DNA of 14,039 nt from Promethearchaeota archaeon. GTDB lineage: Archaea; Asgardarchaeota; Lokiarchaeia; Sigynarchaeales; SOKP01. The notes under the pieces are model-generated. The model was not told where the DNA came from, ran no database searches, and saw only the letters and a list, made by a program, of their open reading frames with translations. Both the position numbers and the translations under genes were made by a program. Below, in pieces: positions 1-6,500 of this stretch; position 1 is the stretch's first letter, and each line of letters begins with the position of its first letter. The stretch spans positions 1-14,039 of the forward strand of contig JAUXAJ010000115.1 in the NCBI GenBank assembly GCA_030620005.1, written 5' to 3'.

Positions 1-717
1 AATGGGTCAATAGCAGATTACTTCATTGCTTACGGCGTTTCAAATCCCTCTGATCCCCGAGGCTCCATGTATCAAGTAGTTGCTGAAAAAGGGTTTGAAG
101 GTTTAGAAACTCATAGGCTTGGCATACAATCGATTCCAAGAGTACAAGTTTCACAAACGCTCTTTAATTCCGTTAAAATTCCAAGGGAGAATATTATAGG
201 GGGAAAGGGTCAAGGCTATCAAAACCTCTTTTCTGGATTAGTTGCAGAAAGAGATGCGATTATTGGTTCGAGCTTAGGAATTAGTTGGTTAGCGGCAATT
301 ACAGCTCTTATTTATACCAATTTCAGGATACAATTTGGGCGACCTTTATACGATTTTCAAGGAGTATCATTTCCAATGGCTCAATATTTTACGGAATTAA
401 TGGCGGCTACCGAGTTAGGGTTCAAGAGTGCGACTGAATACGAAAAAACGCTTAAATACGACGATCTAAAGTTCATTAAATATAATGCAGCATTTAGTTC
501 TGGCACGAAATTTCTAGCTTCAAACTTAGCACACAGGATATCATATGAAGCTCAACAACTATGTGGGGGAATTGCCTTTACAGATAACCTTCGAATAGAT
601 AAAGCGCTAGAAATTAGTAAAGTTCAGGAAATAATCGGTGGAGCTCGAAACATTCAACTCTACCTTGTAAGTAGGGTAATTAAGGATATAGTCGGTAGAT
701 TAACCCTTAGATCTTAA
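1..717 (+). CDS. Acyl-CoA dehydrogenase, C-terminal part (5' end outside window)
   Basis: The frame is open from the first base, so the gene begins upstream; the ATG at 67 is internal. The 238 visible residues cover the end of the middle beta-domain (NGSIADYFIAYGVS at the very start, the flavin/substrate-binding NG-x-AD region) and the C-terminal helical domain (FGRPLYDFQGVSFPMAQ, then QQLCGG). Enzymes of this family oxidise acyl-CoA to trans-2-enoyl-CoA with FAD and pass electrons to ETF, in the cytoplasm. The usual catalytic Glu of the C-terminal YEG motif is missing: the matching stretch reads IIGGARNIQ (631-657). Instead there is a Glu-Arg at 247-252 (GLVAERDAIIG), the position of the catalytic Glu in isovaleryl-CoA and long-chain dehydrogenases. 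Branched or long acyl-CoA is therefore a possible substrate, by inference. Family assignment is firm; substrate is not. Confidence 0.93.
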   Translation, partial: NGSIADYFIAYGVSNPSDPRGSMYQVVAEKGFEGLETHRLGIQSIPRVQVSQTLFNSVKIPRENIIGGKGQGYQNLFSGLVAERDAIIGSSLGISWLAAITALIYTNFRIQFGRPLYDFQGVSFPMAQYFTELMAATELGFKSATEYEKTLKYDDLKFIKYNAAFSSGTKFLASNLAHRISYEAQQLCGGIAFTDNLRIDKALEISKVQEIIGGARNIQLYLVSRVIKDIVGRLTLRS

Positions 718-753
718 GAAATACAATTCCAATAGAATTAAAATGAAAAATGA

Positions 754-948
754 GAAAAAAAAGCAGGGAAGGGAAAATTTACTTTCGCATTAACCAATCT
801 AGAAACCGCTCGTTGGTTGTTGTGGAAGATTAACGCAAGAGAGGAATATAAGATCAAGACATTATGGTCATTAGTGTTTAAACTTTCAATGGATAAAATA
901 AATAATTTTATGCATGAAATGAATAATTTTAAATTTGTAAAAAATTAA
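754..948 (+). pseudogene. Possible decayed acyl-CoA dehydrogenase fragment
   Basis: This is a start-less open stretch of 64 codons between an in-frame TGA (751-753) and TAA (946-948). It has no ATG before 889. The translation contains ALTNLETARWLLWKINAREE (787-846), followed shortly by SLVFKLSMDKI. This resembles the C-terminal-domain helix of acyl-CoA dehydrogenases (a typical pattern is ELEAAR-hydrophobic-WKAA, then MAKLFASE). It shares the frame of the preceding dehydrogenase but is separated from it by several stops. I read it as a remnant of a second, deleted copy. A chance open stretch or a non-coding leader are the alternatives. The rest of 718-988 is AT-rich and holds the promoter of the next gene. 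Confidence 0.33.
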
Positions 949-962
949 ATGTAATTTATTCA

Positions 963-969
963 TTAAAAG
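963..969 (+). promoter_or_regulatory. TATA-like box of the kinase-methyltransferase pair
   Basis: TTAAAAG is centred 23 bases before the ATG at 989. That spacing would put the transcription start at or next to the start codon (leaderless archaeal mRNA). It supports ATG 989 over the TTG at 983. No separate promoter is seen for the methyltransferase gene, so this one probably serves both. Confidence 0.45.
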
Positions 970-988
970 AAACTTAATTTGATTGAAC

Positions 989-1951
989 ATGAAAATTAAT
1001 ATTAATTTATTAAAAGAATTTGAAAAATTCATTGATACATCTAACCCTGAGAAAGGAAAAATTCCGATAAAGATATTAGGTTATGGAGAAATCAGTTTGG
1101 TTTTTGAAATCGTTGGTGACCCACAGAAAATTGCTTATAAAAGAATTCCTATTTTTGATACTGAAAAACAAGTTAAAAGACATGTGTGGGCATATAATGA
1201 ATATAATAAGCTTTTAAAAGAAGCTGGTTTAAACCTTCCAGATTATGATGTTGCGTATTTTATTGATGATGATAAAGAGATTCAATTCTATTGCGTCCAA
1301 GAAAAACTTAATCCAGATTCAGTCTGTAATAAAGTTATGCATCAAATTAGTAACCAAGAGATTAATACCTTGGTTTTATTAATCATGCGGGAAATGAGAA
1401 AGGTATGGAGTTATAGCTTAAAGAATAAGAAGATAGATTTGGGATTAGATGGACAGATATCTAATTTTTGCGTGAAGAATTACGATCCTAACAATCTGAA
1501 AATTACCAAAGACACTAAATTGCTTTATATAGATACAAGTACTCCGATGTTTCGGATTTATGGAAACGAAGCAATGGATGCCGTTCTACTTTTAAAAAGT
1601 GCACCATCTTTCTTAAGGGGTATTCTTAAAGCCCTTTTTCTTAAAGAAACCGTCGGTCGCTATTATGATCTTCGAAAAGTTACAATTGACCTTATTGCTA
1701 ACTTCATCAAAGAACAAAAGTCTGAACTTGTTCCAGGTTTAACGAGATTACTTAACAAGTTTTTTAAAGAAGAGGCAAGTGATTTTGACATTGCTCCGCT
1801 AACTTTAAAAGAAATTCAGAAATATTATAAAAGCGATGCACAAATGTGGGATATCTTCCAAAGCGTAAGAAAATTTGATAGATATCTTAAAACAAAGGTG
1901 TTTAAAAAGAGATATAATTTCTATCTTCCAGGTGAAATTAAGAGATATTAA
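989..1951 (+). CDS. Atypical kinase-fold protein (uncharacterised)
   Basis: The protein has 320 residues from ATG 989; a TTG at 983 would add two. It looks like a divergent protein-kinase/aminoglycoside-phosphotransferase fold. A glycine-rich turn (GYGEISLVFEIVG, residues 31-43) is followed by Lys51 in KIAYKRIP, the usual beta3 lysine position. Further on are DGQISNF (Asp154, Asn159), matching a catalytic-loop D-x4-N, and LLYIDTSTP with Asp182 where the DFG metal-binding Asp would sit. The C-terminal 120 residues are basic and helical, without recognised motifs. It resembles DUF6206-type proteins, a family name I give from memory. Substrate is unknown; protein, small-molecule or pseudokinase roles are all possible. 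No signal peptide or membrane segment is present. The stop is 12 bases before the TTG of the methyltransferase gene, so co-transcription is likely. Confidence 0.75.
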   Translation: MKININLLKEFEKFIDTSNPEKGKIPIKILGYGEISLVFEIVGDPQKIAYKRIPIFDTEKQVKRHVWAYNEYNKLLKEAGLNLPDYDVAYFIDDDKEIQFYCVQEKLNPDSVCNKVMHQISNQEINTLVLLIMREMRKVWSYSLKNKKIDLGLDGQISNFCVKNYDPNNLKITKDTKLLYIDTSTPMFRIYGNEAMDAVLLLKSAPSFLRGILKALFLKETVGRYYDLRKVTIDLIANFIKEQKSELVPGLTRLLNKFFKEEASDFDIAPLTLKEIQKYYKSDAQMWDIFQSVRKFDRYLKTKVFKKRYNFYLPGEIKRY

Positions 1952-1963
1952 AACGAATTTACC

Positions 1964-3481
1964 TTGAAATTAAATCGAATTGAAGTATTGAAAAAAGACG
2001 AAATCCAACAGATTCACGACTCGACACTGGAACTTTTAGAAAATGTTGGAGTGCGAGTAGAATCTGAAGAAGCAAGAAATATCCTCAAGGAGCAAGGGGC
2101 AATATTAGACAATTCAGTACAAAAGGATTTTGTTAAATTTCCAGAAGAGCTTGTCTTAGAACAGCTCAGTAATGTTCCAGATTCTTTTTCACTATGGGGT
2201 CCAGACGGTTCGTATCAAGTTGAGATAAATACAACCGACGTAAATTTTTCTACATTCGGTGCGGCAATGAGGATGTACGACCCTTTAAAAAAAAGTGGAA
2301 CCCGAAAGTCCTTGCTCAAAGACGCAATTAATCACATTCGCGTGGTGAACGGCTTAAAGCACATTATAAGTTCTCATGTAGATGTCTGGCCTAACGACAT
2401 TCCTTTTACAGAACTTCATTGTCATGCTCTAAGAGAATGGGCAAAACATAGCTATAAACCCTATGGAATGGCTTGCTATGGAAGAACGGCTTCTCAAGAC
2501 ATGATTAATATAGCTTCAATCATCGTTGGTGGAGAAGAAGAGATAATCAAAAAACCACGATTAGTTGGTGTATTCAATCCAACTTCTCCACTTGTGTTAC
2601 CACAAATTTTATTGAACGGTCTTTTTATTTTTGCCAAATATAAACAACCAATCAATATAACTTCTGCGGCGAGTGCGGGTTCAACGGCTCCAGTTACTTT
2701 AGCAGGATTACTAACACAAACAAACATGGAAATTCTTTCGTCCATTGTATTAACGCAACTAATCAACCCAGGAACGCCCGTCCTGTACGGATCGACCAAT
2801 ACTATAATGGACCCACCAACGGGAAATATGGCGTACGGTTCAATTGAATTCGGATTAATAAGCGTTGCTGCTGCGCAATTAGCCCATTTTTATAACATTC
2901 CATCAAAGGGTTCGGGTGCGCTTACTGATTCAAAATGTTTCGATCTCCAAAATGGATTCGAGCGATTCATGACCCTTTCTTTTGCCGCTAACGCCGGACA
3001 TAACTACATCACATGCGCCGGAACTTACGAAACATCAATATCAGAAGCATTAGAATTACTTGTAATAGACGATGAAATGGCTGGCATGATTAAACGGGGA
3101 ATGGAAGGCATTAATGTAAATGCTGAAACAATTGCATCAGAAGAAATTAAAAAAATCGCAAGCGCATCAAAAAACTATTTAGGCACTAAACACTCGGTAA
3201 AATTTACTCGGAAAGAAATTTTCGTTCCAAATATCGTGAATAGAGAGCGAAGAGGTAAATGGCGCAAGGGAGGTTCTAAGGAGATAATGATCGTGGCTCG
3301 AGAAAAAGTAGAAGAAATTTTAAAGTCGCAACAAGGTCCTGGTCTCCCCGCTGATATTGAAACAAAATTAACAAAATATACCAAAATGGTAGCATCGAGA
3401 TCGTTAGATGATTATCGTCGATTAGAAGGGATGGATGACTCTGAAGGTCCCGTGGAGATTTCAGGATTTAAAATTGAGTAA
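1964..3481 (+). CDS. MttB-family (non-pyrrolysine) methyltransferase
   Basis: 505 residues, close to the roughly 470-500 usual for the trimethylamine/glycine-betaine methyltransferase family (COG5598-like). The start is TTG at 1964, the only plausible in-frame start after the upstream stop (next Met is about residue 102). The N-terminus IHDSTLELLENVGVRV (17-32) is typical of where family members begin. Other landmarks are YGSTNTIMDPPTG (275-287), GSGALTDSKCFDLQ (316-329) and LLVIDDEMAGMIKRGMEGI (365-383). No in-frame UAG occurs, so this is not the pyrrolysine enzyme for trimethylamine; it belongs with the MtgB-like group that demethylates quaternary amines or similar compounds onto a corrinoid protein. 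Neither a corrinoid protein nor a reductive activator (RamA type) is visible here, so the substrate is unknown. No clear Shine-Dalgarno sequence precedes the TTG. Confidence 0.9.
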   Translation: MKLNRIEVLKKDEIQQIHDSTLELLENVGVRVESEEARNILKEQGAILDNSVQKDFVKFPEELVLEQLSNVPDSFSLWGPDGSYQVEINTTDVNFSTFGAAMRMYDPLKKSGTRKSLLKDAINHIRVVNGLKHIISSHVDVWPNDIPFTELHCHALREWAKHSYKPYGMACYGRTASQDMINIASIIVGGEEEIIKKPRLVGVFNPTSPLVLPQILLNGLFIFAKYKQPINITSAASAGSTAPVTLAGLLTQTNMEILSSIVLTQLINPGTPVLYGSTNTIMDPPTGNMAYGSIEFGLISVAAAQLAHFYNIPSKGSGALTDSKCFDLQNGFERFMTLSFAANAGHNYITCAGTYETSISEALELLVIDDEMAGMIKRGMEGINVNAETIASEEIKKIASASKNYLGTKHSVKFTRKEIFVPNIVNRERRGKWRKGGSKEIMIVAREKVEEILKSQQGPGLPADIETKLTKYTKMVASRSLDDYRRLEGMDDSEGPVEISGFKIE

Positions 3482-3489
3482 ATATTAAT

Positions 3490-3497
3490 TTATAAAA
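3490..3497 (+). promoter_or_regulatory. TATA-like box before the first GH20 gene
   Basis: TTATAAAA is centred about 25 bases before the ATG at 3519. This spacing predicts a leaderless transcript and gives the GH20 gene its own promoter despite the short 37-base gap after the methyltransferase gene. Confidence 0.5.
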
Positions 3498-3518
3498 AAT
3501 AAATGATTACAAAAAATA

Positions 3519-5123
3519 ATGACTACTTCAGAAATTATTCCTATCATTCCTCAACCAGTAAAAATTACTCAAAAATCGGGTAAGTTTTTTCTTACAGAAG
3601 AAATAGAAATAGCAGCAGATACAGAGTTAATAAAAATTAATGAATATTTGAAAAAATTACTAATTTCGTCAACTGGATTTGATGTTAAAATAGTAAACAG
3701 CGATCAAAAAGAGAATTCTAAAAATACAATTACACTCAAGATTGATAAAACCCGAAAAAGAATAGTTACAGGAGGTTATTTACTCCAAATATCAGAAAAA
3801 CAGGCTTTAATCTCTGCTCCTACAACAGCCGGTATTTTTTACGGTGTTCAAAGTCTCCGTCAACTCCTTCCCGTGGAAATTGAAAGCGTTAAAAAAATAA
3901 GTAATGTCGAATGGACTATCCCTTGCGTAGAAATTGAAGATTATCCTCGCTTTTCCTGGCGGGGATACATGCTTGACGAGGGAAGGCACTTTTTAGGGAA
4001 AAATATTGTTAAAAAAATGCTTGATCTCATGGCTCTCCTAAAAATGAATGTGTTTCATTGGCATCTAACGGATGATCAAGGTTGGAGAATTGAAATAAAA
4101 AAACATCCCCGCCTTACAGAAATTGGTTCGAAAAGGAAGGAGACCCAAATTGGAGGTTTTCTGAGTAAAAAAACAGATGGCATTCCTCATGGAGGTTATT
4201 ATACTCAAGATGACATAAAAGAAATAATAACACACGCAAAAGAACGGTTCATTAAAGTGGTTCCTGAAATAGACGCTCCTGGCCACAGCAAGGCGGCTCT
4301 TGTCGCTTATCCGGAACTGAGCTGCACTGGAGGTCCATTTGAAGTTCCAACCAGATTTGGTATTAAGAAAGATGTATATTGTATTGGTAAGGAAAAAGTT
4401 TTCGAATTCTTACAAGATGTTTTTAATGAGATCATCACGCTGTTTCCTTCAGATATCATTCATATTGGAGGTGATGAGGTACCAAAAGCTCGCTGGAAAG
4501 AATGTCTTGATTGTCAAGCAAGGATTAAAGAGGAGAAGCTTAAGAACGAAAAAGACTTACAAGTTTACTTTACGAATAGGATTGCTTCGTATCTTTCTTC
4601 TCACGGACGACGGACGATGGGTTGGAATCAAATCCTTAACGATGGCCTCCCAAAGGATGTTATTGGTCAGTATTGGATGCTTGGTAAAAAACAAGTTCTT
4701 AAACACTTAAGACAAGGCAGAAACATGGTAATGTCCAAGTTTGGGGGCGTTTATCTTGATTACGATTATCCTCGTACACCTTTAAAAAAGGTGTACAAAT
4801 ATGATCCCGTGCCAAAAAAACTTGAAAAAAAATATCACGTGAATATTTTGGGCATCGAAGCGCCATTGTGGACGGAATGGGTTAGAAATATTGGTGAGTT
4901 AGAGTGGCAGACCTTTCCACGCCTTGTAGCTGTTGCTGAAAATGGCTGGACCTTAAAGAATGAAAAAAATTATCGGGCATTTAAAAATCGCTTAGAAATA
5001 TTACTTAAAAGGTTAGATTTGCTAGAAGTCAATTACGCCGATAAAGAGATTATCGATCCAGGTTTTTTTAAGAGATTGTTTGGCTTCTATACAATGTTCA
5101 AAGAACCAAATAGAAAAAAATAA
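3519..5123 (+). CDS. GH20 beta-N-acetylhexosaminidase, copy 1
   Basis: 534 residues. GH20 enzymes remove terminal beta-linked GlcNAc or GalNAc by substrate-assisted catalysis. Domains: an N-terminal GH20b-type alpha/beta domain (about 5-140, ending GIFYGVQSLRQLLP and CVEIEDYPRFSWRG), then the TIM barrel (about 145-500). The barrel contains LDEGRHF (152-158), FHWHLTDDQGWRIE (179-192), VVPEIDAPGH (247-256), the catalytic pair Asp319-Glu320 in HIGGDEVP, GWNQIL (368-373) and GIEAPLWTEW (445-454). All key residues are present, so it should be active. There is no signal peptide, so it should act in the cytoplasm on imported or internal oligosaccharides. It is a close paralogue of the gene at 7375-8943, with about four fifths of the catalytic core identical by eye. 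It has a short C-terminal extension (about 510-534) not matched in the other copy. Confidence 0.96.
   Translation: MTTSEIIPIIPQPVKITQKSGKFFLTEEIEIAADTELIKINEYLKKLLISSTGFDVKIVNSDQKENSKNTITLKIDKTRKRIVTGGYLLQISEKQALISAPTTAGIFYGVQSLRQLLPVEIESVKKISNVEWTIPCVEIEDYPRFSWRGYMLDEGRHFLGKNIVKKMLDLMALLKMNVFHWHLTDDQGWRIEIKKHPRLTEIGSKRKETQIGGFLSKKTDGIPHGGYYTQDDIKEIITHAKERFIKVVPEIDAPGHSKAALVAYPELSCTGGPFEVPTRFGIKKDVYCIGKEKVFEFLQDVFNEIITLFPSDIIHIGGDEVPKARWKECLDCQARIKEEKLKNEKDLQVYFTNRIASYLSSHGRRTMGWNQILNDGLPKDVIGQYWMLGKKQVLKHLRQGRNMVMSKFGGVYLDYDYPRTPLKKVYKYDPVPKKLEKKYHVNILGIEAPLWTEWVRNIGELEWQTFPRLVAVAENGWTLKNEKNYRAFKNRLEILLKRLDLLEVNYADKEIIDPGFFKRLFGFYTMFKEPNRKK
4050..4103 (+). repeat. Near-identical DNA patch shared by the two GH20 genes (copy 1)
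   Basis: These 54 bases match 7918-7971 with a single difference (T versus G, changing GAT to GAG). They encode VFHWHLT-D/E-DQGWRIEIKK. Third codon positions are conserved too, although nearby parts of the genes differ at many silent sites. This suggests recent duplication or local gene conversion. Confidence 0.8.
4774..4796 (+). repeat. Perfect 10-bp inverted repeat inside the first GH20 gene
   Basis: GTACACCTTT (4774-4783) and AAAGGTGTAC (4787-4796) are exact reverse complements around a three-base AAA spacer, so the mRNA could form a tight hairpin. It lies in codons for RTPLKKVYK. The matching place in the second GH20 gene (around 8641-8670) has no such repeat, so protein sequence alone does not demand it. 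Confidence 0.85.
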
Positions 5124-5301
5124 CTTAAATTAAAATAAGTTATAATTGTTATTAAAAGAAAGTTATTTTGGAATAAATCTTCACCAATTATTAAGAGAGA
5201 TAATAATCATGAATTTTGAAGAATAATTATTCCGCGGGAATTAGTATTTAATATCAATTCAAACATAAAGATTTTAAAAAGATAAAAAATTAAATAGAAA
5301 A
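5124..5301 (+). other. Intergenic region upstream of the first Fe-S gene
   Basis: 178 AT-rich bases without a gene. It contains a perfect 12-bp palindrome GAATAATTATTC (5221-5232) overlapping an inverted repeat ATTCC-GCG-GGAAT (5229-5241), the only GC-rich spot here, and a TATA-like box at 5273-5280. The palindromes lie about 30-50 bases upstream of that box, where an archaeal activator or repressor could bind. Confidence 0.4.
5273..5280 (+). promoter_or_regulatory. TATA-like box before the first Fe-S gene
   Basis: TTTAAAAA is centred about 25 bases before the ATG at 5302, predicting a leaderless transcript. Confidence 0.5.
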
Positions 5302-6408
5302 ATGACTGACAAAGATTTAGATGTGTATAAGGAATTACAATTACACATTGATAAGTTTCCTATTGGCTTTCCTACTACTAAATCTGGAGTGGAATTCGAA
5401 ATATTAAAACACTTTTTCACACCTAAAGAAGCCAAAATCGCAATAAAGCTAAATTTTTCGTGGTCTCGGGATCTTGAAGCATTAGAAACAATTTACGAGC
5501 GAGTAAGAGAAACTGGAATGTCAATTAAGGAGCTAGAGAAATTATTGGACGACATGTCTAAAAAGGGAGTTATCCATTCTAAAAGAGAAGGTGAAAATAA
5601 ACATTACGCAAATGCGTTATTCATGTATGGCATGTACGAGCTTCAAGTAAATAATCTCACGAAAGATCTCCTAGTAAATACTATGAAATACATTAATGAA
5701 GCGTTCGGTTTGGAAGCATTTGGCACGAAAATCCCTCAATTTCGCACCGTTCCTGTAGAACAAAGCGTTAATATCGAACATCAAATACCTACTTACGACG
5801 ATTTGAGATTACTAATTGAAAATGTGGAAGGTCCAATAATGGTTTCTAATTGTCTTTGCCGCCAGGCTACGGATTTATTAGGGAATCCTTGTAAGTTGAC
5901 GGATAGGAGAGAAACACACCTAGGTTTTGGACATTTAGCTCAATTTTATATAGATCAAGGAAAAGGACGTCAAATAAACAAGGACGAAGCTCTTGAAATA
6001 CTACGAAAAAATGAAGATGACGGGTTAGTCCTTCAGGCAGGTAATTCTCTGAAACCACAATTCTTCTGTAGTTGTTGTGGATGTTGCTGCCCAGTTTTGA
6101 ACGGTTTGAAACAACTTCCGCGCCCAGTTCAATTCATTTCGGCAAACTATTATGCAGAAGTGAATCCTGAATCGTGTGAAGGCTGTGAAACTTGTATTGA
6201 TCGATGTCAAATGGGCGCTATTAAGCTCGTGAAGGAAAAGGCAAAAGTGAACAAGAAAAAATGTATAGGTTGCGGGAATTGCGTGCTGGCTTGCCCGGAG
6301 AAGGCAATCTCACTACAAAAAAAGAAGGAAGAAATTGACCCCGCGCCTACAATGGACGATCTTTATGAAAAAATACTTGCTAAGAAACAACAATTAAAAG
6401 GAAAATAG
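5302..6408 (+). CDS. Winged-helix plus multi-cluster 4Fe-4S ferredoxin-like protein
   Basis: 368 residues in three parts. Residues about 25-105 look like a winged-helix region (FFTPKEAKIAIKL, then KELEKLLDDMSKKGVI). The middle carries Cys184 and Cys186 (NCLCR), Cys197, and FFCSCCGCCCP (Cys256, 258, 259, 261-263). The C-terminus is a two-cluster ferredoxin: CEGCETCIDRC (292-302) and CIGCGNCVLACP (321-332), enough for two [4Fe-4S] clusters. Proteins of this layout occur widely in anaerobic archaea and delta-proteobacteria, with no established function that I know of. Electron transfer or redox sensing is the natural guess. It is soluble and lacks a signal peptide. It shares the middle and C-terminal parts with the next gene (92 bases downstream) but is clearly diverged from it, so this is an old paralogue pair. 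Confidence 0.88.
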   Translation: MTDKDLDVYKELQLHIDKFPIGFPTTKSGVEFEILKHFFTPKEAKIAIKLNFSWSRDLEALETIYERVRETGMSIKELEKLLDDMSKKGVIHSKREGENKHYANALFMYGMYELQVNNLTKDLLVNTMKYINEAFGLEAFGTKIPQFRTVPVEQSVNIEHQIPTYDDLRLLIENVEGPIMVSNCLCRQATDLLGNPCKLTDRRETHLGFGHLAQFYIDQGKGRQINKDEALEILRKNEDDGLVLQAGNSLKPQFFCSCCGCCCPVLNGLKQLPRPVQFISANYYAEVNPESCEGCETCIDRCQMGAIKLVKEKAKVNKKKCIGCGNCVLACPEKAISLQKKKEEIDPAPTMDDLYEKILAKKQQLKGK

Positions 6409-6464
6409 TAGAAAAGAATAAAATTTAATAAAAATGAATTGAAATTAAAAATAATCTCTTATAG

Positions 6465-6472
6465 TATATAAA
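6465..6472 (+). promoter_or_regulatory. TATA box and GGTG ribosome-binding site before the second Fe-S gene
   Basis: TATATAAA is the best TATA box in the window. A start about 25 bases downstream of its centre would fall near 6494. GGTG at 6492-6495 lies five bases before the TTG at 6501 and fits the archaeal anti-Shine-Dalgarno sequence. This supports TTG as the real start. Confidence 0.55.
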
Positions 6473-6500
6473 GATAAAATTATAGAAAATTGGTGTTTTA

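Noticed and set aside
67..717. ATG at 67 as the start of a short acyl-CoA dehydrogenase
   Set aside because: The frame is open and conserved in sequence back to base 1, so the ATG is internal.
1964..3481. Pyrrolysine-containing trimethylamine methyltransferase
   Set aside because: The frame is full length without any in-frame UAG, so it belongs to the non-pyrrolysine group.
4498..4524. CxxC-like pair near the catalytic motif of the GH20 proteins (WKECLDCQ) as a possible metal site
   Set aside because: This pattern is common in ordinary GH20 enzymes and present in both copies, so it is not a novelty or a link to the Fe-S proteins.
4339..4710. 123-codon open frame on the + strand inside the first GH20 gene
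   Set aside because: It lies in another frame of a clearly real gene and its translation has no recognisable motif. It is a shadow of the GH20 coding sequence.
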